Assembly: GCF_014803385.1 (NCBI RefSeq)
Contig: NZ_JACYFC010000001.1
Location: 764,136 to 828,135 of the forward strand
Source of the DNA: Marinomonas colpomeniae
Lineage (GTDB): Bacteria > Pseudomonadota > Gammaproteobacteria > Pseudomonadales > Marinomonadaceae
Direction: 5' to 3'
Length of the DNA stretch: 64,000 nt
Part shown: piece after piece, positions 55,299-64,000 of the stretch
Layout: every line of letters begins with the position of its first letter
Numbering within the stretch: the first letter of the stretch is position 1
Position numbers and translations under genes: made by a program
The notes under the pieces: generated by a model
Told to the model about the DNA's origin: nothing
What the model saw: the letters and a program-made list of their open reading frames with translations, nothing else
The model's database searches: none

Positions 55299-56780
55299 AT
55301 GTCAGAGGTAAGAACACGTATTGCGCCATCACCAACGGGTGACCCACATGTTGGTACGGCCTACATCGCGCTATTTAACATGGCGTTTGCACGTAAAATG
55401 GGTGGTAAGTTTATTTTACGTATTGAAGATACCGATCAAACCCGTAGTACGCCAGAATCTGAGAAAATGATTCTAGATGCCTTGCGTTGGTTGGGACTTG
55501 ATTGGGCTGAAGGTCCAGATGTAGGTGGCGAATATGGTCCTTACCGCCAAAGTGAGCGTGGAGATATATACGCTCAATATGCTTTTGATTTGGTTGATAA
55601 GGGTCACGCGTTTTACGCTTTTGAAACAACAGAAGAGTTGGATCAAATGCGTATTGAGCAAAAAGAACAAGGTTTACCACAGAAATACGATGGTCGTGCA
55701 TTGGCTTTGACTGCAGAAGATGTTCAGGCAAAATTAGATGCTGGGATTCCTTATGTCATTCGCATGAAAATTCCTGAAGAGGGCACTTGTATCGTTCAAG
55801 ACATGTTGCGTGGGACAATCGAAATAGATTGGACTCAAGTCGATATGCAAGTGTTACTGAAAGCCGACGGCATGCCAACTTACCACCTAGCGAATGTAGT
55901 TGATGATCATTTGATGAAAATCACTCATGTTATTCGTGGTGAGGAATGGATCAATTCTGCGCCTAAGCATATATTGTTGTATCAATACTTTGGCTGGGAC
56001 ATGCCGACCCTGTGCCATATGCCTTTGTTACGTAACCCTGATAAATCTAAGTTGTCGAAACGTAAAAACCCTACGAGTATTTTGTACTACCAACGTATGG
56101 GTTACATGGCTGAATCAGTCATTAACTATCTAGGGCGTATGGGATGGTCCATGCCTGATGAGCGTGAAAAATTTTCATTAGATGAAATGATTGAAAATTT
56201 TGATATTCAACGAGTATCTCTTGGCGGTCCTGTTTTTGATGTAGAAAAATTGAGTTGGTTAAATGGTATGTGGATTCGTGAAAATTTGACTCCAGAAACC
56301 TTTGCTCAAAAATACGTTGAATGGGCGTTGAACCCTGAGTATTTGATGAAAATTTTACCTTTGATCATTCCACGAGTAGAAACCTTTTCTGATGTCGCAG
56401 ACGTCGCAGGATTTTTCTTGAAAGGTATGCTACCAATTACGAAAGAAGATTTTGCTTCCGTTAAAATGGAAGAGGAAGTACTTCGTAAAGCGATGCAATT
56501 CGCCTTGTGGCGTTTAGAGGCGTTGAGTAAATGGGAAAAAGACGAAATATTCAATGAAATGAAAACCCTTGCCCAAACATTAGAAATTAAACCGAAAGAC
56601 TTTTTTGCACCTTTATTCGTTGCTATTTCAGGTACGACAGCGTCGGTTTCGGTATTCGAATCTATGGCTATTCTAGGTTCTGACATTTCCCGTGCACGTA
56701 TGCGTACGGCGGTAAATGTATTAGGTGGACCATCGAAGAAAGAAGCGAAACGCTGGGAAAAAGAATTCGCAGCATTGTAA
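55299..56780 (+). CDS. gltX: Glutamyl-tRNA synthetase
   Basis: A 493-residue class I synthetase. HIGH motif region [18 protein letters not shown] (about residues 9-26), [11 protein letters not shown] (about 40) and KMSKS-type loop [10 protein letters not shown] (about 250-259). It charges tRNA-Glu. GAG lies about 8 nt before the ATG, and a terminator follows the stop. The zinc-type cysteines between the two halves are not evident, as in many GluRS. Confidence 0.96.
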   Translation: MSEVRTRIAPSPTGDPHVGTAYIALFNMAFARKMGGKFILRIEDTDQTRSTPESEKMILDALRWLGLDWAEGPDVGGEYGPYRQSERGDIYAQYAFDLVDKGHAFYAFETTEELDQMRIEQKEQGLPQKYDGRALALTAEDVQAKLDAGIPYVIRMKIPEEGTCIVQDMLRGTIEIDWTQVDMQVLLKADGMPTYHLANVVDDHLMKITHVIRGEEWINSAPKHILLYQYFGWDMPTLCHMPLLRNPDKSKLSKRKNPTSILYYQRMGYMAESVINYLGRMGWSMPDEREKFSLDEMIENFDIQRVSLGGPVFDVEKLSWLNGMWIRENLTPETFAQKYVEWALNPEYLMKILPLIIPRVETFSDVADVAGFFLKGMLPITKEDFASVKMEEEVLRKAMQFALWRLEALSKWEKDEIFNEMKTLAQTLEIKPKDFFAPLFVAISGTTASVSVFESMAILGSDISRARMRTAVNVLGGPSKKEAKRWEKEFAAL

Positions 56781-56840
56781 CTGTTCTTTTGAATAACCGT
56801 TTATGTAACTAAATCGCATAAACAGTTATTTAAAAATAAA

Positions 56841-56869
56841 AAAAACCGGCTTAAAGGCCGGTTTTTTTT
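56841..56869 (+). terminator. Intrinsic terminator after gltX
   Basis: A 10-bp stem AAAAACCGGC / GCCGGTTTTT with a 6-nt loop followed by further T residues; can also serve the convergent chemoreceptor gene. Confidence 0.92.
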
Positions 56870-56943
56870 ATTCACTTTCTACTGCAGATTATTGCTTCTT
56901 CAGTACAGGGCTTTCCAATAAAAATCTTAATGCGTTATTGAAC

Positions 56944-58833
56944 TTAAGACTGGGTCGTGAAAACACTCGTTTTCTTATTTAGGCTACTTACTTGGCTATG
57001 AATATCGCGAGTATTTTCTTCAATATTATTAATGTTGGTATTGTCTCGTTGCAATTGCTGAGCAATTTTGTCCATTTCCTCACTCATATGAATAGCTGTT
57101 TTCTCAACTTCTTTAATTGATCTTGCCATATCAATAGAGGATGCAGAACTAGTTTGAGCGTTTTGTTCTATTTCTAGAATTGCTACTTCAGCTTTCTCAC
57201 TGAACTCTTCAATGGCATGTAAACTTTCTTGACCGCTGTGCATTGTCTCAATAGCGCTTTGTGTTGATGACTGAATCGTGCCAACGATATCGGTTATTTT
57301 TGCCGTCGCATCAACTGTTTTCTCTGCAAGAGAGCGAACTTCATCTGCAACCACTGAGAAACCTCTACCTGCTTCGCCTGCTCGCGCTGCTTCAATCGCT
57401 GCGTTAAGGGCTAGAAGGTTTGTTTGGTTTGCCAAGTCATTGATCATGCCAATAACATTGTCGATGTCTTTCGATAATTGACCTAGTTCATTTAGCTGAG
57501 TGCTTGTTTTATTTACTACACTTATGGTGCTTGCAAGGTTAGAAAGCGCGCCTTTTATTGTTTCTGCACCGACTTTTGCCGATTCATAAGTATTTTGAGA
57601 TTGGCTACTTAAGTCAGCTGTAGTATGAGAAATGCTAGATATAGTGGTTGATATTTCTTCGGTCGCAGCTGCTAAGGAGTTGGTTTGTTGGCTGACCGAA
57701 CGGTTGCTCTCTGCAATATTAGTCACAGAGGTATTTAGCTCGGTAACCATATTATTGACACCCTGTGTGGTATTCATAACATCGCCAATTACAGAGCCAA
57801 GACCACTTGTCATTTCATTAACTGATCCACATAACGAATCGAACTCATCATTACGCTTGTTGTTTACATATAGGCGTGCGGTTAAATCTCCGGCTTTTAC
57901 TTTACCAAGATCTTTGATTATTTGACTAAGTGTTTTATTAACACTCTTGCCAATCCCCATAATGATTAGAGAGGCTAATATTGCAACAACAATACTAACA
58001 ATTATTAGGCTTATACTTGCTTGTTGAGAGCTGGAAGAGGCTTGTTTGCGAGCTTCAAGAACTGCATTTTGCATATAGTCAACAGCAGTAGAACGGGTTT
58101 GATTAAAGTTTGCTTTACTGTTTAAAAAGGCAGTTTGAAATTCTTCTAATTTTTGGTTTTCTTTATCTAAATACTCTATTGCATCAAAGTAGGGTGTTAT
58201 TACGGGGCCGAAACGCTCTTCTAGACCGAAGTCTACAACACGTTTATAGAATCCATTATAGCGTTCCGTAAAAACATTTTTATTTTCTGGCGTTGGCTCG
58301 AAAATAAAATTCTTTTCTGCTTCACGAACCGGTAGGAATTCTTGTTTAATTAGACTTAAAAAAGAAATCTCTTCAAGGACATGTTCACCTAAGGCAGAAA
58401 TTTCTCCTTTAATGCCTGTTGAGGCATTAAACCCTATTTTTTGTTTTTCATTTATCAACAACATTAACGCTTCATTATAGTTATAAAGTGAGGTGCTAAT
58501 GTTAGTTAAGGTTTTTTTAGCGTCTTCATCTTGAACTAGGTCTGTGTCTTCTTTAAGAATTGCTGCGAATTTATCATGGCTTGTATTGAGTTCTGTTAAA
58601 AAAGCTTCGTAAGATGTGTCATCTACACCGTTTAAGGATTCATACTCTTCCATTAAGTTAATAACGAGAGAGGCAAGGTTTTTATCTACAGTGGTTAAAC
58701 GTTCAAATTTAGATGATGACGTTTCTTGAGTATTCAAACCTTGTAACGCAACAATCGTTACTGTGATGAAGCCAAGAATGGCGGCAATAAGAAGGGAGAG
58801 TAATTTGGTGCGAAAACTTAAATTGGCCAACAT
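56944..58833 (-). CDS. Methyl-accepting chemotaxis protein with HBM-type sensor
   Basis: A 629-residue chemoreceptor. The start is placed at the ATG at 58833 with AGGA 7 nt upstream; the open frame continues 27 codons further without supporting site. TM1 (about 11-30), a periplasmic all-helical domain of about 255 residues, TM2 (about 283-305), HAMP and the signalling domain ([20 protein letters not shown]). The periplasmic part has [11 protein letters not shown], like the R-x-x-EKDF motif of helical bimodular (HBM) sensors such as McpS, which bind organic acids. Ligand is inferred from that family only. Confidence 0.9.
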   Translation of the reverse strand: MLANLSFRTKLLSLLIAAILGFITVTIVALQGLNTQETSSSKFERLTTVDKNLASLVINLMEEYESLNGVDDTSYEAFLTELNTSHDKFAAILKEDTDLVQDEDAKKTLTNISTSLYNYNEALMLLINEKQKIGFNASTGIKGEISALGEHVLEEISFLSLIKQEFLPVREAEKNFIFEPTPENKNVFTERYNGFYKRVVDFGLEERFGPVITPYFDAIEYLDKENQKLEEFQTAFLNSKANFNQTRSTAVDYMQNAVLEARKQASSSSQQASISLIIVSIVVAILASLIIMGIGKSVNKTLSQIIKDLGKVKAGDLTARLYVNNKRNDEFDSLCGSVNEMTSGLGSVIGDVMNTTQGVNNMVTELNTSVTNIAESNRSVSQQTNSLAAATEEISTTISSISHTTADLSSQSQNTYESAKVGAETIKGALSNLASTISVVNKTSTQLNELGQLSKDIDNVIGMINDLANQTNLLALNAAIEAARAGEAGRGFSVVADEVRSLAEKTVDATAKITDIVGTIQSSTQSAIETMHSGQESLHAIEEFSEKAEVAILEIEQNAQTSSASSIDMARSIKEVEKTAIHMSEEMDKIAQQLQRDNTNINNIEENTRDIHSQVSSLNKKTSVFTTQS

Positions 58834-59056
58834 ATTTAATCCTGTATTTTTATTATAGATTCTATAGATCATTGTAGTTATTTTAGTGAGACTAGAGCAC
58901 TCTATTATGACCATTCATCTCATGTTTACAAATATACACATAGTTATTCTATTGCCACTATGACCTTGTTTGCAATTAAATGACATAAAAATGTGTAATT
59001 TAATTACATGTTGATTTTCTGAGGTGGAGAAGGTTGAGTGGTTGAGTGGTTAAATA

Positions 59057-59371
59057 TTAAAAATCATGTGGGCTTAGCCATATATCTTGTTGTTGATGTC
59101 CCAAGTAATATATTTTCCCAGGGTAGCGTGCAATTCCACTTGAGCTAAATTCGAACTTATAGGTTCGTTTGATTTTAATTTGTCCCTGATGCCAAACTGG
59201 TTTCCACTGTTCTCCTGCGACACTCCCATCTAAAAGCTGCAGATCAAGTGATTCACAATGTTTTTTTGCTCTAATTAAAGCTTGTTCTCTAATGGATGTA
59301 TTACGCCACCATGCATAAACACATGTTGAAATTAATAGAAGAATGACGATATCGGAGAGTTGTATGTTCAT
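59057..59371 (-). CDS. DUF3301 membrane protein
   Basis: A protein of 104 residues with an N-terminal TM helix (about 4-20, IVILLLISTCVYAWW) and a C-terminal small domain (WHQGQIKIKRTYKFEFSSSG, YPGKIYYLG) typical of DUF3301. The ATG at 59371 is chosen; a TTG 3 codons upstream is an alternative, and neither has a strong ribosome site. Function unknown. Confidence 0.8.
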   Translation of the reverse strand: MNIQLSDIVILLLISTCVYAWWRNTSIREQALIRAKKHCESLDLQLLDGSVAGEQWKPVWHQGQIKIKRTYKFEFSSSGIARYPGKIYYLGHQQQDIWLSPHDF

Positions 59372-59435
59372 GTAGGCCAACTGTGTCTTAATTTAGTAGA
59401 CAGCATCATAACGAATAGTAAGGAAAAAAAGAAAT

Positions 59436-59479
59436 ACGTGACTATCCCCAAGCAGGAGAGAAAGGGGAGATAGTCACGT
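59436..59479 (-). terminator. Long hairpin terminator downstream of fldB
   Basis: Perfect 11-bp arms ACGTGACTATC / GATAGTCACGT, extended by CCC/GGG, then on the minus strand a T-rich ATTTCTTTTTTT. It sits 137 bp after the fldB stop and probably ends the regulator-fldB transcript. Confidence 0.75.
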
Positions 59480-59615
59480 TCTTCACACAATATAGAGCAA
59501 ACCGCATTATTATCTCATTGTAAGAAAGCTAAAATTTGGGCATTCGGGGCAGCGAATGTGTGGAAATCCAAATTTGAGTCGTTAACTTAAATTCAATGGC
59601 CAGTCAGGTGATAAT

Positions 59616-60161
59616 TTATGCGGCTTCGACAGCCCTCTCTGCGTAAAGTTGGATAACCCACTGTTCAATACGTTGATCAGTAAGGTCGAACTGTTGGTCT
59701 TCATCTATCGCTAGACCAATAAAATGTGTTTTATCGTGTACACAAGCTCTAGAGGCTTCAAATTCATAGCCTTCTGTTGGCCATTGACCAATGAAAGTGG
59801 CATTGGTTGGTAGAAGCTTTTCATATAACCAACCAATCGCATCGACGAAATAATCGCCGTATCCGAATTGATCGCCAAGTCCATACAAGGCAATAGTTGT
59901 ATTTTCCAGTGAAAGCTCGCTTAGGATGTCACCAATCTCTTCCCAATCAGATTGAATTCCACCAAAGTCCCATGTTGGTATACCAAGAATAAGAGTGGAG
60001 TACTGTTCTAATAAACTAGGTTCTATATCCTTAATATTGAATATTTCTACCTCTTCTCCTAACTCTTCCCATTGATTGGCTATTTTTTGGCCAACTTCTT
60101 CTGTGTTATTTGTGTCTGTGCCGTATATAAGGGCTATAGATGAATGAGCCATGCTGTGCAT
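59616..60161 (-). CDS. fldB: Flavodoxin FldB
   Basis: A 181-residue flavodoxin. The start is the ATG at 60161, with AGGA 5 nt upstream; the open frame extends into the regulator gene without family sequence, and a further in-frame ATG is 3 codons on. FMN phosphate loop YGTDTNNTE (about 13-21), LILGIPTWDFGGIQSDW (about 57-73) and YGLGDQFGYGDYFVDA (about 88-103) are clear and closest to FldB. It can replace ferredoxin as electron carrier under low iron. The gap to the upstream AraC-type gene is 13 bp, and iron control through the shared promoter is likely. Confidence 0.93.
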   Translation of the reverse strand: MHSMAHSSIALIYGTDTNNTEEVGQKIANQWEELGEEVEIFNIKDIEPSLLEQYSTLILGIPTWDFGGIQSDWEEIGDILSELSLENTTIALYGLGDQFGYGDYFVDAIGWLYEKLLPTNATFIGQWPTEGYEFEASRACVHDKTHFIGLAIDEDQQFDLTDQRIEQWVIQLYAERAVEAA

Positions 60162-60174
60162 TAATTCCTGTTGT

Positions 60175-61062
60175 TTAGTGGATTTGACTGTATTGGTGAC
60201 TACTAACACCAAAATGCTGAATGAAAGCGGCTTCAAATTGATCTTCGGAGAAACCGCTTTGTGCGACAATCATACCTTTTTCCGTTGGGTCTTGCCTTAG
60301 TTGAGCTGCTGCAAATTTGATTCGACTATGAGTCCAGTAGCTCTCGATTGATTGACCTACTAAGAGGTAAAAACCAATAGCTAGAGCTTCAGGGTTTAGC
60401 CCGATTTTTTGTGAAAGTTGCTTTATATCTAAGGCTTCATGCTCCAGTACTTCTATTAAGTTCTGAGCGTTATATAGTTTTCGTTGGCAATCTTCGCATT
60501 GTGATAAGTGACTAAGCATTTGTAACTGCTCAATTAATGTGAAAATAAGCGCGTAAAGATGTCCCGCTAAACTAATAGAGTGGCCATTATGCGATAAGGC
60601 TGGTTGGCTAACATTGGCAGATTTTTCAGTAAAAGGTAGTTGGATAATTTGGTTTTCGTCACCAAGACTGTCTCGCATTGAAGTAAAATGCTGAATTATT
60701 TGATCTTCTGTTTCACCAAGAACTGAGGCTAAATGGGCTGGGCTAATGCGTATTTGCAATAGGCTTCGTTGCTCATCTTTTTTCATTGTAAATTGGCCAC
60801 TCAAACTTTTAGCTTGGTAAGCAATTTGTACCGAATCTATGTCGTTAGCCGTCTTTATTGGCCCCTTTCCTATAAAAGAGAAATAGAGTCCTGACTGTGC
60901 GTCTTCATGAATAGATATGTCAGCTTTACTGTGTAGGTGTTGATTAAGTAATTGTAAATTTGGAAGTAGCGCAAGCAGGTGTTTATGGCCAGTTAGACTG
61001 CCGGCCATTTCTTTTTTTGTTTTTCCTGTATTGTCATACACATCATGCATATTGAATTGCAT
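60175..61062 (-). CDS. AraC/PchR-type transcriptional regulator
   Basis: A 295-residue regulator. The C-terminal third (about 210-293) has two helix-turn-helix units of AraC type: LDIKQLSQKIGLNPEALAIGF and VAQSGFSEDQFEAAFIQHFG, the second the conserved signature. The N-terminal part (about 1-190) is a ligand/dimer region like that of siderophore regulators of the PchR/YbtA group. CEDCQRKLYNAQNLIEVLE (about 187-205) puts a CxxC pair at the linker. Fur-like boxes precede the gene. AGAGG lies 9-10 nt before the ATG. It probably responds to iron or a siderophore; targets are unknown. Confidence 0.85.
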   Translation of the reverse strand: MQFNMHDVYDNTGKTKKEMAGSLTGHKHLLALLPNLQLLNQHLHSKADISIHEDAQSGLYFSFIGKGPIKTANDIDSVQIAYQAKSLSGQFTMKKDEQRSLLQIRISPAHLASVLGETEDQIIQHFTSMRDSLGDENQIIQLPFTEKSANVSQPALSHNGHSISLAGHLYALIFTLIEQLQMLSHLSQCEDCQRKLYNAQNLIEVLEHEALDIKQLSQKIGLNPEALAIGFYLLVGQSIESYWTHSRIKFAAAQLRQDPTEKGMIVAQSGFSEDQFEAAFIQHFGVSSHQYSQIH

Positions 61063-61080
61063 TGTATGTCGCCTCTAAAT

Positions 61081-61100
61081 TGATAATGGTTATCATTAAA
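61081..61100 (-). promoter_or_regulatory. Fur-box-like operator
   Basis: GATAATGGTTATCATTA matches the GATAATGATAATCATTATC Fur consensus at about 15 of 19 positions, 20-38 bp upstream of the AraC-type gene. Confidence 0.75.
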
Positions 61101-61123
61101 GAGTTTTTTTCTTTATAATGCAA

Positions 61124-61157
61124 GTGATTCTCATTAATAATTTTATATGAGAATCAC
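61124..61157. promoter_or_regulatory. Perfect 11-bp inverted repeat, possible second operator
   Basis: GTGATTCTCAT and ATGAGAATCAC face each other across 12 bp, upstream of the Fur-like box. Each arm resembles a Fur half-site (GATTCTCATT). It may be a tandem Fur site or the operator of the AraC-type protein itself. Confidence 0.6.
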
Positions 61158-61212
61158 AATTTTGATATTTTTGGGCGATGATGAGCCCTCAATCTCCATT
61201 TATCTAGAGTTA

Positions 61213-62586
61213 TTAATCTAAATAATCAACACGGTTTAGCCCATATTTTTGCATTTTTTGATTTAGAGTTCTACGTGGCAACTGAAGCTGCTCTAAAACA
61301 AGTTGAATGTTTCCTTTCTGCTGTCGAATGCTTGCTTCTATTAAGCTTCGTTCAAACTCTTGTACTTTCACACTTAATGGAAGAGGAGAAATGATATCGA
61401 TATCATCTTGGGCTTGGTAGCCCGCCAATATTTTAGCCACACTGGTATTTGGCTCTAGTGCATAGCGAAGAGCGACATTTCGAAGTTCACGTACATTGCC
61501 AGGCCAGCCATATAATGTCAGTGTTTCATGATCTATTGGACTAAGAGGTTTAAAGTCTCCGCCGCGCTCGTTCACTGCAATACGACAAAAATGCTCAAAC
61601 AATAAAGGAATATCAGAGCCTCTATTTCGTAAATCAGGCAAGTGAATTTGTGATACATTTAAACGGAAAAACAAATCCTGTCTAAAGTTCTCCAGTGTTT
61701 GAAGGTCATTTTTTGCCGCGGCAACAACTCTTAGGTCGATTTCAATTGTTGTATTACTGCCGACACGTTCAAGTTGATTTTCTTGTAATACACGCAGTAA
61801 TTTAATTTGCATCGCTAGCGGCATGCTTTCTATTTCATCCAGAAATAACGTGCCACCACTTGCGTGCTCAAGCTTGCCGATACGTTTTTTGTTGGCACTG
61901 GTAAAAGCACCTGCTTCATGTCCAAATAATTCGCTTTCAAACAGATCTGTAGGAATAGCAGCGCAATTGATGGCAACAAAAGGTTTGGTAGCTCTTGGAC
62001 TGCAATCGTGCAATGCCTTAGCGACAAGCTCCTTACCGCAGCCTGTTTTTCCGTAAACGATAACGTGAGTGTCCATGCCAGCAAAGGTATGAATTTGTTG
62101 TCTGACCCGAATGATTTGTTCATTTTGCCCTATGATTGTTTCTTCTATACCGTGTAAATCACCTAAGTATTGGCTTTGATTGGCGTGTTGAAGCTGAACC
62201 TTTCTTAGTTGTATTGCTTTTTCTACCGTCTCAGTTAGTCGATTTGGATCAAAAGGCTTTTCAAGGAAATCAAACGCTCCATCACGTAAGGCGTTGACTG
62301 CCGTGTCTATGTCTCCGTGACCTGTAATGAGAATGAAAGGTAGCTCGGGCTCTTTTGCAAGGCATTCATTCATTAAGGTCAAGCCATCGATGGGTGTCAT
62401 ACGAATATCACTGACAATGATACAGGGGAGGCCTGTTTTATAATGATCAAGCAGATCTCTGGCGTCTTGAAACTCTTTTACATCGTAATTAGATAGGCGC
62501 AACCATTGAGCGGTTGTTGAGCGAACGATGTCATCATCGTCAAGGAGCCAAATTTCAATGTGGTTATTGAGATTGTTGTTTTCCAT
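61213..62586 (-). CDS. dctD: Sigma-54-dependent response regulator DctD
   Basis: A 457-residue NtrC-family regulator. Receiver domain (about 10-125: LLDDDDIVR, phosphoacceptor Asp in IVSDIRMTPIDG, ITGHGD, FLEKPFD), AAA+ domain (about 150-385: Walker A YGKTGCGKELVAK, FGHEAGAFTSANKKRIGKLE, Walker B LFLDEIESMPL, WPGNVRELRNV) and a C-terminal Fis-type HTH. The sigma-54-contacting loop reads GAFTSA instead of the consensus GAFTGA. With DctB it normally activates C4-dicarboxylate transporter genes. Its start is one nucleotide from the dctB stop. Confidence 0.93.
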   Translation of the reverse strand: MENNNLNNHIEIWLLDDDDIVRSTTAQWLRLSNYDVKEFQDARDLLDHYKTGLPCIIVSDIRMTPIDGLTLMNECLAKEPELPFILITGHGDIDTAVNALRDGAFDFLEKPFDPNRLTETVEKAIQLRKVQLQHANQSQYLGDLHGIEETIIGQNEQIIRVRQQIHTFAGMDTHVIVYGKTGCGKELVAKALHDCSPRATKPFVAINCAAIPTDLFESELFGHEAGAFTSANKKRIGKLEHASGGTLFLDEIESMPLAMQIKLLRVLQENQLERVGSNTTIEIDLRVVAAAKNDLQTLENFRQDLFFRLNVSQIHLPDLRNRGSDIPLLFEHFCRIAVNERGGDFKPLSPIDHETLTLYGWPGNVRELRNVALRYALEPNTSVAKILAGYQAQDDIDIISPLPLSVKVQEFERSLIEASIRQQKGNIQLVLEQLQLPRRTLNQKMQKYGLNRVDYLD

Positions 62587-62587
62587 C

Positions 62588-64000
62588 TTAAGCCTTCAAT
62601 AATGTTAATCGAAAAACTAACTGCGAGGATTCGTTATGGCTCGCCTTAAGTGTTCCATTCATGTCTTTTGCCAAGTTAGCACTAATTGCCATTCCAAGCC
62701 CTAAGCCTTTGCCAATTGGCTTTGTAGTAAAGAAGGGTTCGAAAATATGAGGTAATTTACTTTTTTCTATTCCTGGGCCGTTGTCTTGATAGCTTATAAT
62801 GATCTCTTTATCATGCTCTTGTAAGGAAATTTGAATGCAAGGTGTAATCTTTAATTCATAACAAGCTTGCACAGAATTACTAATTAAGTTTGAAAATATT
62901 CTTTCCAATCTAGTCGGTTCAGCAATGACTTGATCTAAATTATTGAGTTTTATTTCCCAGCTTATTCCTTGTACTTCTTCACCTAGGCTTTCAATTGCTC
63001 GCTGTACAGATTCTTTTACTGAGGTTGGAGCAAGTTTTTCAGGTCTTCTATAAGCAAGTACTTTTAGCTCGCTTGTTAGATCTTGCATTCTAACAACAAG
63101 AGAAGCTAGATCATTCAGGACTTTAAGAGCTTGCTCCGAGTCTTGTCGTTTTAATAAAAGTTCGGCGGTATAAGCTAGAGTCTTAATTCCTGTTAAAGGC
63201 TGGTTTAGTTCATGAGCGATAGCGGTGGACATTTGGCCTATAGCGGCTAATTTCTCTGTTCGTAATAACTCTTTTTGAGCGGCTTCTAAGGCTTGTGTTC
63301 TTTCTAATACACGTTCTTCTAGCAAGCTGTTTGCTTCAAGTAAATTGAGTTCTGCTTTTTTACGTTTACTAATGTCGATTAACGTGACTAGGTAACCTTG
63401 TGACCCGGTCCATTCCAATGAAGATACAGACAATAAGGCAGGAAAGGTTTTGCCATTTTCTTTTTTGAGGCGCACTTCTTGCTCAAGTAAATTCGCAGCG
63501 ATAATACCACTTTCAACATCTTCTGCTTGTAGAGTGTTGATAACAGATAAAGCATTTTGATTTTCAGGGCAGGGAGGCAAGAATTCTGACAAATAATGTG
63601 AGTTGAGTTTTGTGTTTTGTCCGAAATAACGTAATCCCATTGGGTTTACAAAAGAAATTTCACCACGTTTAGTCAGCTGTAATAATCCAACATGCGTATT
63701 CTCAATTAATATTCGTTGTTGCTGGTTACTACTGGCTATAAGATTTTCATTTTCTAGTTTTGTCGCGATTTTTAAGGCTCGTTCACGACGATACAGCCAG
63801 AAAAGAAAGATTAAAGCCGCTATGCCTAAACTAATAAATGCAATGTTTTGAGCTTTCTTCTGTAGATTTTTCAAATTTGATAAGTAGTGTATTTTCCACT
63901 TTAAATCGTCCAGCGTGACATCTTGTAACAAATAGCTTTCGCCATTTAAGTTGCTGATTTTGGAGCGTGTGTGGTTTAGGAATTGAACGTCTGTATTTTT
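62588..64000 (-). CDS. dctB: Sensor histidine kinase DctB, C-terminal part
   Basis: The frame is open to the right edge, so about 470 residues of the C-terminal part are visible and the N-terminal TM and most of the periplasmic sensor are missing. Seen are the end of the periplasmic domain, TM2 (IAFISLGIAALIFLFWLY), a PAS-like domain, a coiled coil, the H box AIAHELNQPLTGIK, N box ISNSVQAC and G boxes DNGPGIE and GKGLGLGMAI. It autophosphorylates and passes phosphate to DctD. The TTG at 63931 is not the true start. Assignment to DctB rests on domain order and the coupled dctD. Confidence 0.88.
   Translation of the reverse strand, partial: KNTDVQFLNHTRSKISNLNGESYLLQDVTLDDLKWKIHYLSNLKNLQKKAQNIAFISLGIAALIFLFWLYRRERALKIATKLENENLIASSNQQQRILIENTHVGLLQLTKRGEISFVNPMGLRYFGQNTKLNSHYLSEFLPPCPENQNALSVINTLQAEDVESGIIAANLLEQEVRLKKENGKTFPALLSVSSLEWTGSQGYLVTLIDISKRKKAELNLLEANSLLEERVLERTQALEAAQKELLRTEKLAAIGQMSTAIAHELNQPLTGIKTLAYTAELLLKRQDSEQALKVLNDLASLVVRMQDLTSELKVLAYRRPEKLAPTSVKESVQRAIESLGEEVQGISWEIKLNNLDQVIAEPTRLERIFSNLISNSVQACYELKITPCIQISLQEHDKEIIISYQDNGPGIEKSKLPHIFEPFFTTKPIGKGLGLGMAISANLAKDMNGTLKASHNESSQLVFRLTLLKA

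Overview
The window looks like a chromosomal segment of a marine gammaproteobacterium of the Oceanospirillales, most likely Marinomonas or a close relative. This is inferred from gene content, gene order and the AT-leaning base composition; no database was searched. Most of it is conserved housekeeping sequence on both strands. One accessory island lies at about 31.9-36.6 kb.

Left part (0-31.8 kb). A glycogen block at the left edge pairs the start of glgB with a long GH15-like protein that resembles the alpha/beta regulatory subunits of eukaryotic phosphorylase kinase. After it come a chemoreceptor, yqaA, a SPOR lipoprotein, a GlsB/YeaQ-type protein, dapA and a LysE exporter. Next is an unusual 871-residue fusion (two cyclic-nucleotide-binding domains, a PlsC-like acyltransferase domain and an SGNH hydrolase), with a flavin reductase gene just upstream. 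Then follows the classic envelope/RNA-maintenance cluster miaB-phoH-ybeY-corC-lnt and leuS-lptE-holA, with ybeL between them on the other strand. The rest holds a putative outer-membrane protein, a tandem OmpA-domain protein, EVE, histone-deacetylase-like, EamA, DUF4174, yheT and dCache chemoreceptor genes.

Accessory island (31.9-36.6 kb). Small, mostly minus-strand genes are separated by repeats: a decayed RelE-type toxin-antitoxin module, a GFA-family gene, a membrane-anchored orphan, a three-TM orphan, a 40-residue YHYH peptide gene and an intact parDE pair with a perfect operator palindrome. There is one convincing integron attC-like site, two pairs of dispersed repeats, a tRNA-like sequence and a 133-bp tandem duplication. 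The layout resembles a small gene-cassette array without a visible integrase.

Right part (36.6-64 kb). yigZ-rapA-rluA, rmuC, a CDF transporter, tdk-rdgC, a ybfE homologue, prc, an M18 aminopeptidase, a TolC-family protein, a secreted DUF4139-like protein and xni come first. A two-gene unit follows that looks like a split chemoreceptor: a chemotaxis signalling protein without a sensor domain and a membrane-anchored NIT-like sensor with a 4-nt gene overlap. Then come gltX, an HBM-type chemoreceptor, DUF3301 and an iron-responsive unit (Fur-box-like promoter, AraC/PchR-type regulator, flavodoxin fldB). The window ends in dctD and a truncated dctB, the two-component pair normally controlling C4-dicarboxylate uptake.

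The best candidates for new biology are the cNMP/acyltransferase/SGNH fusion, the split NIT/MCP receptor, the phosphorylase-kinase-like protein beside glgB, and the cassette-like island. All functional statements rest on motifs, gene context and remembered family features.
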